In this document: in pieces, positions 34,819 through 42,008 of the stretch
Numbering within the stretch: the stretch's first letter is position 1
Layout: each line of letters opens with the position of its first letter
NCBI RefSeq assembly: GCF_000178115.2
Contig: NC_014828.1
Location: forward strand, 62,001 to 126,000
DNA from: Ethanoligenens harbinense YUAN-3
Lineage (GTDB): Bacteria > Bacillota > Clostridia > Oscillospirales > Ethanoligenentaceae
DNA: 64,000 nt
Direction of reading: 5' to 3'
Notes under the pieces: generated by a model
What the model was told of the DNA's origin: nothing
What the model saw: the letters and a program-made list of their open reading frames with translations, nothing else
Database searches by the model: none
Program-made: the position numbers and the translations under genes

Positions 34819-36472
34819 ATGGTTCGACGGCGCGGCGGACGACATTCTGGAGCTGTACGGACAGTTGGATGAATCCATCCTGCAGGACTTTGTGCGGCGC
34901 ATCATCAAATCCGGCGGCATTCTCACACAGACGGCCCGCTGGCAGGCGCAAAGCCTGCAGGACGGCGGCATGCTGTATGAAGACATCATCCGCGCGGTGG
35001 CGTCCATGACGAGCGCCAGCACAGCACAAGTGCGCACACTGTTTGAAGACGGCGGCGTGGAGGCGTTGAAATATGACTTTTCTATCTATGAGGCCGCCGG
35101 TCTTTCGCCGCTGCCGCTCAAGCAATCGCCCGTTGCCGCGCAGGTGCTGCGGGCCGGGATGCAAAAGACCGCCGGACATCTGCGCAACCTGACCATGACG
35201 ACGGCGGCCGGCACAGAGCAGGCGTACAAGAATGCCGCCCGGCTGGCGGAAATGCAGGTGGAATCCGGTGCATTTGATTACATATCCGCTATCCGAAACG
35301 CCGTGCGGACGGCCGCACAGTCAGGCACAACCGTACTGTATCCATCCGGGCACACGGACGATTTAGACGTGGCCGTGCGGCGGGCGGTCCTGACCGGTAT
35401 GAGCCAGACAGCGGCTCAGGTATCTCTGCGGTATGCTGACGATATGGGCTGCGACCTCGTGGAGACCACCGCGCATCCGGGCGCGCGGTGGTCGCATGCC
35501 ATCTGGCAGGGGCGGGTATTTTGCCGCAATGGAAAACGCGGCAAATATCCCGATTTTGTATCGTCCACCGGGTATGGCTCGGGCGACGGCCTGTGCGGCT
35601 GGAACTGCCGACACAGCTTTTTTCCTTACTTCGAGGGGTTGAGCACGCCAGCCTATCCCCACACCAAGCTGGCCGAATACGCCCAAAAAACCGTGACGTA
35701 CAACGGCGACACGATGACCTATTACGCCGCCACACAGAAGCAGCGCGCCATGGAGCGCGCCATCCGCGCGACCAAACGGGAGCTGGCCGGATATTACACC
35801 GGCCTGCAGGCCGAGGACGAAGGCATCCGGAACGCGATGCGTGAAGAATATACCAAAACGTCCGTAAAATTGAAAGGGCAGGAAGCCCGGCTGGCGGATT
35901 TCACCGACAAGGCGGGGGTGGATCGCCAGCGGGAACGCGAACAGTCGCTTGGCTTTGGGCGCGGACCGGCGCAGCAGGCGCGCCAATCTGCCGAAAAGCA
36001 TTACCGAAAATGGGCACAAGGAATCGGCGCGGACGACGCCGCACCGAAAACGCTTGCAAAATACTACCAGGAGAAGTATAATAACTCTCCTGCCCACGAG
36101 CTGCTGGCGGGTTACAATAAGGCAGTGAAGCGAGGAGATGTCTCCCCGCTGGTGGGATTTGAACAATACACCAGGACGGCAAAGGACGCCGATGCCCAGA
36201 TTGTCGGCGTCACCACGGCCAACGGCGTTAAGATCGAATCGTATACCACGCATTTCATTGACCGGCTGATCGGGCAGACCTCCACGCCGCACACCGGCAT
36301 GCGCACGGGCGTGTCCATTGCGGACGCGAAAGATGCGCTGGTGCGCCCGATGCAGATAAGCAACCCGTATGCGGCCGAGGACGGCGACCTGCGACAGCAA
36401 TTCTTTGGAGAAAATGCTTCGGTGGTCATCAGCCTGCGGGATAAAAAGGTGATCCAGACCAATCCGCTGTAA
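34805..36472 (+). CDS. minor capsid protein 2 with C-terminal nuclease-like domain
   Basis: This 555-residue protein has an N-terminal Phage_min_cap2-type region with the core GARWSHAIWQGRVFCRNG and GDGLCGWNCRHSFFPYFEG. A helical linker follows, then a C-terminal domain of about 100 residues (SYTTHFIDRLIGQ, VSIADAKDALVRPMQIS, FFGENASVVISLRD) that resembles the PBECR/barnase-EndoU-like nuclease folds attached to phage head proteins. Such domains may be injected with DNA. ATG 34805 overlaps the portal gene; the C-terminal call is inference. Confidence 0.75.
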   Translation: MLTPEWFDGAADDILELYGQLDESILQDFVRRIIKSGGILTQTARWQAQSLQDGGMLYEDIIRAVASMTSASTAQVRTLFEDGGVEALKYDFSIYEAAGLSPLPLKQSPVAAQVLRAGMQKTAGHLRNLTMTTAAGTEQAYKNAARLAEMQVESGAFDYISAIRNAVRTAAQSGTTVLYPSGHTDDLDVAVRRAVLTGMSQTAAQVSLRYADDMGCDLVETTAHPGARWSHAIWQGRVFCRNGKRGKYPDFVSSTGYGSGDGLCGWNCRHSFFPYFEGLSTPAYPHTKLAEYAQKTVTYNGDTMTYYAATQKQRAMERAIRATKRELAGYYTGLQAEDEGIRNAMREEYTKTSVKLKGQEARLADFTDKAGVDRQREREQSLGFGRGPAQQARQSAEKHYRKWAQGIGADDAAPKTLAKYYQEKYNNSPAHELLAGYNKAVKRGDVSPLVGFEQYTRTAKDADAQIVGVTTANGVKIESYTTHFIDRLIGQTSTPHTGMRTGVSIADAKDALVRPMQISNPYAAEDGDLRQQFFGENASVVISLRDKKVIQTNPL

Positions 36473-36484
36473 GGAGGGAACGGC

Positions 36485-36706
36485 ATGCTGAATTACACAG
36501 AAAATGACAGGCAGTTTATTGAGAAGAATTTTGAAAACGCCGCCCAACTGCTGGCGTCCTCCTCCAGACGGGAGGTGCTGCTTACCATTGAGAACCTGAT
36601 CGAGCAAAAAGGCTTTGCGCCGCCGCACTATTACGACTACAATGATTTTGGCCGAAAGGCTCAGACCGTGTACGACAGCATTTACCAAAACAACGAAAAA
36701 AGCTGA
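36485..36706 (+). CDS. small protein next to the minor capsid gene
   Basis: This 73-residue acidic, helical protein (YTENDRQFIEKNFENAAQLL) starts 12 nt after the minor capsid stop with GGAGGG upstream. It ends just before a terminator, so it forms a pair with the nuclease-like head protein. It could act as a partner or inhibitor of that domain, but no family supports this. Confidence 0.5.
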   Translation: MLNYTENDRQFIEKNFENAAQLLASSSRREVLLTIENLIEQKGFAPPHYYDYNDFGRKAQTVYDSIYQNNEKS

Positions 36707-36716
36707 ATCGCGCTTT

Positions 36717-36765
36717 ACGCACATGCGCCCTCTTTTTAGAGGGTGCATTTTTGTGCGTTTTTTTT
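36717..36765 (+). terminator. intrinsic terminator inside the late operon
   Basis: Nested stems ACGCAC/GTGCGT and GCGCCCTCT/AGAGGGTGC are followed by eight T residues (36758-36765). All flanking late genes point the same way and no new promoter is obvious between here and the scaffold gene. Confidence 0.85.
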
Positions 36766-36870
36766 CCGCTCGACCGGCCCGAAGTCGTAAAACTACGGGG
36801 CCGCAGCCGATGCAACCGGCGTAAAAAAGCGTAGCGGTGAACGCACACACCGCAGCCGAAAGGAGCCTGT

Positions 36871-37410
36871 ATGAAACGCGAGGACATCACCGCGCTCGGT
36901 ATCAGCGACGAGGCAGCCGTGAACAAAATCATGGAGCTGCACGGGGCGGATATCGAGAAGCAGAAAAACACCATCGCCACCCTGACCACCGAGCGCGACG
37001 GGTTGAAAACGCAGCTCGGCGAGGCCAACGGCAAACTGGCCGGGTATGACCCTGAATGGAAAGCCAAATCGGACGCAGCCCAGGAGGCAGCCGACGGCAA
37101 GGTGGCCGCTTTGCAGTATGAATTTGCAGCCAACACCGCCGTGAACGGGATGAAATTTACCAGCGAGAGCGCGAAAAAAGCGTTTTTGTCCGATTTGGTC
37201 GCCAAAAAGCTGCCCCTTCAGGACGGCAAACTGCTGGGCTATGACGATTTTACAAAATCGTATAAAGAAATGGATCCCGGCGCGTTCGCGTCCGATGCGG
37301 CCGCCCCGAAGTTCAGCGCGTCTACGCCCGGCCCTGCCGGAGGCGCATTGACCGGGAACGACAAGGCAAACGCCGCCCTGCGTGAAGCATTCGGCAGGGT
37401 CAGCCAGTAA
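36871..37410 (+). CDS. phage scaffolding protein (GP20 type)
   Basis: This 179-residue protein has a coiled-coil N-terminal half (IMELHGADIEKQKNTIATL, TTERDGLKTQLGEANGKL) and the KDG-L-GYDDF-KSYKEMDPGAF end of GP20 scaffolds. It directs capsid assembly and is then lost. It directly precedes the major capsid gene. Confidence 0.85.
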   Translation: MKREDITALGISDEAAVNKIMELHGADIEKQKNTIATLTTERDGLKTQLGEANGKLAGYDPEWKAKSDAAQEAADGKVAALQYEFAANTAVNGMKFTSESAKKAFLSDLVAKKLPLQDGKLLGYDDFTKSYKEMDPGAFASDAAAPKFSASTPGPAGGALTGNDKANAALREAFGRVSQ

Positions 37411-37422
37411 AGGAGAACAACT

Positions 37423-38598
37423 ATGCCGATCGACAGACAGGCCGCAGAGGCCCTTATTCAGGATCAGATCGTAAACACCATTTTCGAGGACGTGCCCAAG
37501 CAGTCCGCCGTCCTTTCCCTGATGCGCAAGCTGCCCAACATGACCAGCAAGCAGACGCGTATCCCCGTGCTGGATGCATTGCCCCTTGCCTACTGGGTGA
37601 ACGGGGACACCGGATTCAAGCAGACCACCCGGCAGGCATGGGACAACGTGTGGCTGGTTGCGGCCGAACTGGCCACCATCGTGCCGATCCCCGAAGCTGT
37701 GCTGGATGACTCCAGTTATGACATCATGGGCGAAGTGACGCCGCGTGTGAACGAGGCGATGGGGGCCGTCATCGACGGTGCAATCGTTTTCGGCGTCAAC
37801 AGGCCGTCCGAGTGGCAGAACGATATCGTCACGCTGGCCAGACAGGCCGGAAACAACGTGGCTGCCAGTGGCGGCATTACCTATGACAATATCATGGGAC
37901 AGGACGGACTGATCTCCAAAGTGGAGGAGTCCGGCTATATGGTGGACGGTATCCTCGCCTCCATTAAAACCCGCGCGGGCCTGCGCGGCATCAAGGACAG
38001 CAACAACCGCCCAATTTTTGTGCCGGAAATGCAGAGCGGCACCACCTATACGCTGGACGGCACGCCGATCACGTTCCAGCAGAACGGGGCGTTCAATGCG
38101 ACCGTAGCGCAGATGATCGCGGGCGCATGGTCGCAGGCCGTGTATGCCATGAGGCAGGACGTGACCGTGAAGATCCTCGACCAGGGCGTTATTCAGGACC
38201 CGAACTCCAAAGAAATCATCTACAACCTTGCGCAGCAGGACATGATTGCCCTGCGCGTGGTGATGCGGCTGGGCTGGGCGCTGCCGAACCCGGCTACCGC
38301 CGTGAACAGCGACCGCACAAATGTGCCGTTTGCGTACATTGAGGCCGCGACGCCGTATACCGACTACTCCGTGACCTTTACCGTCAAAGACAATGACACG
38401 GATCCGATCGCGGGCGTGCGTGTCAATGTAAACGGCGCGAACAAGAAAACGGCGGCGGACGGCACGGCGGTGTTCAACCTGCGCGCCGGGACGTATCCTG
38501 TCACCATCAAGGCGGATGACTATGCGACGCAGTCCGCCACCGTGACCGTGACCAACGCGCCGGTGCCGGTGGCCATCACGCTGCAGGCCGCGCAGTAA
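37423..38598 (+). CDS. major capsid protein (HK97 fold) with C-terminal Ig-like domain
   Basis: This 391-residue protein has a typical HK97-like core (DVPKQSAVLSLMRKLPNM, PIPEAVLDDSSYDI, GITYDNIMGQDGLISKVEES). The final 80 residues form a separate module: TVKDNDTDPIAGVRVNVNG, TAADGTAVFNLRAGTYPVTI, matching carboxypeptidase-regulatory/PEGA-type Ig-like folds. Such domains would be displayed on the head surface. Confidence 0.88.
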   Translation: MPIDRQAAEALIQDQIVNTIFEDVPKQSAVLSLMRKLPNMTSKQTRIPVLDALPLAYWVNGDTGFKQTTRQAWDNVWLVAAELATIVPIPEAVLDDSSYDIMGEVTPRVNEAMGAVIDGAIVFGVNRPSEWQNDIVTLARQAGNNVAASGGITYDNIMGQDGLISKVEESGYMVDGILASIKTRAGLRGIKDSNNRPIFVPEMQSGTTYTLDGTPITFQQNGAFNATVAQMIAGAWSQAVYAMRQDVTVKILDQGVIQDPNSKEIIYNLAQQDMIALRVVMRLGWALPNPATAVNSDRTNVPFAYIEAATPYTDYSVTFTVKDNDTDPIAGVRVNVNGANKKTAADGTAVFNLRAGTYPVTIKADDYATQSATVTVTNAPVPVAITLQAAQ

Positions 38599-38611
38599 AC
38601 GGAGGACATCT

Positions 38612-38983
38612 ATGTATGCGGATTATGCCTTTTACAGCGGCACCTATGCGGGAACTGCCGTCTCGGAGAGCGATTTTCCCGCCCTAGCGCGGGACGCTTC
38701 CAACTTCATTGATCGGATCACCTTCGGCCGCCTGAAGACTGGAACGCCGGTTACGGAGGATGTACAGTTGGCCACCTGCGCGGTAATCGACCGCATGCAT
38801 GCCGCCAGACAATCCGGCGCGCTGGAGGTAAATGTCGCCGTGAAGACCGAAAACAACGACGGGTTCAGCCAGACGTTTGCCGCGCCGGGCGATGTTCGCG
38901 CGGAGCTACAGGCGGACTATACCGACGCCGCGGCCGCTTATCTGCTCTACACCGGGCTGATGGACAGGAGCGTGAGCACATGA
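38612..38983 (+). CDS. head-tail connector protein
   Basis: This 123-residue protein has an ALARDASNFIDRITFGRL block typical of Gram-positive siphophage connectors placed just after the capsid gene. It overlaps the next gene by 4 nt. Confidence 0.7.
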   Translation: MYADYAFYSGTYAGTAVSESDFPALARDASNFIDRITFGRLKTGTPVTEDVQLATCAVIDRMHAARQSGALEVNVAVKTENNDGFSQTFAAPGDVRAELQADYTDAAAAYLLYTGLMDRSVST

Positions 38984-39402
38984 CCACGAACGCCGACATC
39001 ACCCTGTACAACCAGTGGTACAACCGCGTGACGCGGCTGATCGAGTGGAAGCGCGTGCAGATTCCCGGTGTGAGCTGGCACGGCGGAATCGTCACCGACG
39101 TGACCGGCAATGGCCTGCAGGCGGCGAATGCCTATATCGTGCGGATCCCTTTGGATGCGGCTCCTGCCGGGCGCACATTTGCGTGTCCGGAGGATTGGGC
39201 GGCCACTGAAAGCGACGACCTGGGCGCATTGTGGACGATACAGCCGGGAGATATCCTGATAAACGGGCTTTTGGCCGACGACATCGCAAAGGCATCGGAT
39301 CTGACCGCAAAGTATGGCAGCCGGTGCTGCACGGTGATTGGCTGGAAGGACAACCGACGGGGATCCGCTGCTCTGCAACACTGGCGGATAGACGGGAAGT
39401 GA
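38980..39402 (+). CDS. phage head-closure-region protein (DUF6751-like)
   Basis: This 140-residue protein (NADITLYNQWYNRVTRLIEW, YIVRIPLDAAPAG, IQPGDILINGLL) resembles a clostridial phage family I recall as DUF6751. Its position between connector and minor capsid proteins suggests a head-closure or stopper role. Confidence 0.6.
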   Translation: MTTNADITLYNQWYNRVTRLIEWKRVQIPGVSWHGGIVTDVTGNGLQAANAYIVRIPLDAAPAGRTFACPEDWAATESDDLGALWTIQPGDILINGLLADDIAKASDLTAKYGSRCCTVIGWKDNRRGSAALQHWRIDGK

Positions 39403-39406
39403 TGCC

Positions 39407-39820
39407 GTGTCCGGGCAAAACAAAAAGCTGATCGTTAAAACGCCGCGCGGCGAGGTCGTGCAGGTGACGACCAAAAGCGGCAAGGTGACCGCCAAGCTGA
39501 CGTGGAATCCCGATTTTGGTGACCGCAAGACCGGCGACTTTTCCAGGGCGCAGAAGTTCCTTGATTCGGAGGTGCTGCGCACTACGACGCCGTTTGTGCC
39601 GATCAAGACCGGCGCGCTCATCAAGTCCGGCCAACTCGGCACTGTGATCGGCAGCGGACAGGTGACGTGGCATGCACCATACGCCCGTTATCAATATTAC
39701 AGCACATCGCTATCGCGCACCTATGATGCCCAGCGCGGCGGGAAATGGTTTGAGCGCAGCAAGGCAACCAACAAGCCTGCGTGGATCGCCGGGGTGAAAA
39801 AGATTGCGGGAGGCAGGTAA
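39407..39820 (+). CDS. minor capsid protein (tail-completion type)
   Basis: This 137-residue protein begins with GTG 39407. It has LDSEVLRTTTPFVPIKTGAL and SGQVTWHAPYARYQYYS, the signature of Minor_capsid_2/gp10-type neck proteins. Its stop overlaps the next start (TAATG). Confidence 0.78.
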   Translation: MSGQNKKLIVKTPRGEVVQVTTKSGKVTAKLTWNPDFGDRKTGDFSRAQKFLDSEVLRTTTPFVPIKTGALIKSGQLGTVIGSGQVTWHAPYARYQYYSTSLSRTYDAQRGGKWFERSKATNKPAWIAGVKKIAGGR

Positions 39821-40245
39821 TGAGTATTATAAACAGCCTTTACGAGTATTTTAAAAGCTGCCCGCTGCTCGGGGATGAAAAAATCAATGTGGACTATCTG
39901 CCGGAGACCGCGCGGGAATATACCATTGATACCATTACGGGTGATCCCATCATCAAACGCTATGCGCGCGGGGCAACACTCCGGCAATATCTGTTTGCGT
40001 TCGGCAGCCGGGATTTTTACGGGCCGGATGTGCTCCAAAACCTTTCCAACAGCGGATTCTATGAGGATTTTGCGGCGTGGCTGGACGAGCAGAACAAGGC
40101 CAAGAACTTTCCTGTGCTGCCGCCCAATTGTGTACCGCAAAAAGTTGAAGTTCAGACCAGTGGTTACCTGTTTGGAGCCGATGCCGAAACAGCACGGTAT
40201 CAGATACAATGCCGCGTCGTCTATTACCAGGAGGGAATTATATGA
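39820..40245 (+). CDS. minor capsid protein 3 (tail terminator type)
   Basis: This 141-residue protein, ATG 39820, has INSLYEYFKSCPLLGDEKIN and VLPPNCVPQKVEVQTSGYLF as in Minor_capsid_3, a tail-terminator-like protein. It overlaps the tail tube gene by 4 nt. Confidence 0.78.
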   Translation: MSIINSLYEYFKSCPLLGDEKINVDYLPETAREYTIDTITGDPIIKRYARGATLRQYLFAFGSRDFYGPDVLQNLSNSGFYEDFAAWLDEQNKAKNFPVLPPNCVPQKVEVQTSGYLFGADAETARYQIQCRVVYYQEGII

Positions 40246-40745
40246 AACTGTCCGATCTTATGCAGGGCAAAACGCCCAGCCCAACATACGCAGGTTTTGC
40301 CACCAACGATGATTTTGTTCTGGCAGTCGATACCGGCACCGGGAGCACCCAGACCGCCGACGGGGACTATGCCATCGTAGAGGCAGGTATCACCAAGAGC
40401 GAGGCGTCCGCCGATGCCGAAACCAAAGATAACCAGTACATCCGCACCGGCAAAAAAACAACCAAGACCGGCACACAGCGCAAGTTTTCCATTGAGGGCG
40501 ACCGCTGCGATGGTGATGCTTTTCAGGATTTTTGCCTGTCCAATGCTATTGTGTTCGGCGTTGGGGCGGCTGTGGAACGCAAGTATATCTATTTCAACAT
40601 GCTGACAGGTGTCGGCGAGCGCGGAACCGTGACCATCGTGGTGAGCGACACGCAGACCGGCAATGCTGGCGACAACGCCACCTTTAAGGTGGATATGACG
40701 TCCACCGCGACCCCGACCGATTATACCTATTCCAGCGAATCGTAA
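40242..40745 (+). CDS. phage tail tube protein
   Basis: This 167-residue protein starts at ATG 40242. The pattern YAIVEAGITKSEASADAETK and RKFSIEGDRCDGDAFQDF is that of Gram-positive siphophage tail tube subunits. No sheath gene precedes it, so the tail is non-contractile. Confidence 0.82.
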   Translation: MKLSDLMQGKTPSPTYAGFATNDDFVLAVDTGTGSTQTADGDYAIVEAGITKSEASADAETKDNQYIRTGKKTTKTGTQRKFSIEGDRCDGDAFQDFCLSNAIVFGVGAAVERKYIYFNMLTGVGERGTVTIVVSDTQTGNAGDNATFKVDMTSTATPTDYTYSSES

Positions 40746-40757
40746 GGAGGAATGACC

Positions 40758-41114
40758 ATGGAGATCAATGGCGTAACGCTTGATCTGGATCTGGATGATA
40801 TGGACAAAGCCGAACAGGTGCAAAAGGTCATCGAGGGAATGCAGTCCAAAATTGAACAGGTCAAGGAAACGGACGACTATGTTACCGGCGGACGCAAAGT
40901 CTGCCGAATCGTCAATGATTGTTTCAATCAAATTTTTGGCACAGGGACTTCCGAAAAAATCTTTGAGGGTATGAAGCTTACACCACACATCGACGCTTTT
41001 GTGGCACTCGGCGACGCGATCAAGGAGCAAAAGGAACAGCAAAACGCCCATATGCAGAGCGTCTGTCATAAATACAGCCCGAATCGGACAGAGCGCCGGG
41101 CACGAAAGAAATGA
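40758..41114 (+). CDS. tail assembly chaperone (G-like)
   Basis: This 118-residue acidic, helical protein lies between tail tube and Gp15. AAGGAGG at 40744-40750 places the start at ATG 40758 rather than 40752. Its order matches the chaperone upstream of the tape measure. It overlaps Gp15 by 4 nt. Confidence 0.68.
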   Translation: MEINGVTLDLDLDDMDKAEQVQKVIEGMQSKIEQVKETDDYVTGGRKVCRIVNDCFNQIFGTGTSEKIFEGMKLTPHIDAFVALGDAIKEQKEQQNAHMQSVCHKYSPNRTERRARKK

Positions 41115-41710
41115 ACATATTACTGGACATCCTGCCGGAGGAAATTGACGGCATCCCAATCCGCAGTGATTTCCGCATTATGGTTCAGTTTGAGCTGATG
41201 ATGACAGACCTGACAGTGCCGCAGGATGCCCGTATTCCGCTGGCAATCAATCTGTTATACCAACAGCCCGTCCACGACTTGAAACAGGCAATAGACGGGC
41301 TGCTGCGGTTTTATCGTTGTGGCGCACCGTTAAAGCAGGGCGGCGCGGGTGGTGGCGGGAAACATGAACGGGCTTACGACTTTGAACAGGACGCGCCGGA
41401 CATTTACGCCGCTTTTATGCAGACATATGGGATTGACTTAAACGATGTGGACATGCACTGGTGGAAATTCCACGCGCTGATGTTTGCGTTGCCAGAAGAC
41501 TGCAAATTCAGCCGCATCATGAGATACCGCACGATGGATCTGTCCGATTTTAAAGGAAAAGAGCGCAAATTTTACGCCGATAAGCAGGTGCAATATCGCT
41601 TGCGCCCGTTGGGTACGGAAAAGCTCACAGCGGCAGCGGCGGAGCAGGTGGCAAAGGAACGCGTGGCAAAGCGGTTTGCAGAAGCAGAGAGGTGGGCGAA
41701 ATCACACTGA
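41111..41710 (+). CDS. bacteriophage Gp15-family tail assembly protein
   Basis: This 199-residue protein has SDFRIMVQFELMMTDLTVP, YDFEQDAPDIYAAFMQTYG and MHWWKFHALMFALPEDCKFS, the clear Gp15 signature; it works as the second tail chaperone. Its end overlaps the antisense zinc-ribbon gene by 9 nt. Confidence 0.88.
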   Translation: MNILLDILPEEIDGIPIRSDFRIMVQFELMMTDLTVPQDARIPLAINLLYQQPVHDLKQAIDGLLRFYRCGAPLKQGGAGGGGKHERAYDFEQDAPDIYAAFMQTYGIDLNDVDMHWWKFHALMFALPEDCKFSRIMRYRTMDLSDFKGKERKFYADKQVQYRLRPLGTEKLTAAAAEQVAKERVAKRFAEAERWAKSH

Positions 41711-41935
41711 CCATTTATGCCCGCAGTTTTGGCAAAGAGCAACTTTCTGGTTGGAAAATTTTGTGTTTGAAGTTCCTCGATGTTTCCCCACCAATAGCCA
41801 TAAACCACATGTAATGAGGATCAGAAACAGCCTCCCGATTCCCCACAAGCACCCGTTCCCTCGGGTGGATGTTTTTGCTCGTGTTTGTTCAAGCACGATA
41901 TTTACGCTTTGGCTGCCGCATTTTGGGCATGTCAT
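41702..41935 (-). CDS. antisense zinc-ribbon membrane protein (moron candidate)
   Basis: This 77-residue protein is on the strand opposite to all late genes. It has CPKCGS at the N-terminus and CQNCGHKWSV at the C-terminus, flanking a membrane segment (LFLILITCGLWLLVG), so one zinc ribbon brackets a hydrophobic hairpin. GAGGAG is 7 nt before ATG 41935, supporting expression. It splits Gp15 from the tape measure, and the region is AT-richer than the tail genes. It is probably an independently expressed lysogeny gene. Confidence 0.75.
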   Translation of the reverse strand: MTCPKCGSQSVNIVLEQTRAKTSTRGNGCLWGIGRLFLILITCGLWLLVGKHRGTSNTKFSNQKVALCQNCGHKWSV

Positions 41936-42008
41936 GTGGAACTCTCCTCTGCTGTTTTTATTTGATTTTACCATAAATTACTTTTTTGGGAAAGGAGGTT
42001 TTAAAAAA

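Noticed and set aside
35363-36850. 495-codon minus-strand ORF opposite the minor capsid gene
   Set aside because: It is a shadow frame that crosses two real genes and a terminator.
41676-42008. Extended N-terminus of the tape measure protein
   Set aside because: The extension covers the antisense zinc-ribbon gene; AAAGGAGG just before ATG 42009 gives a clear start.
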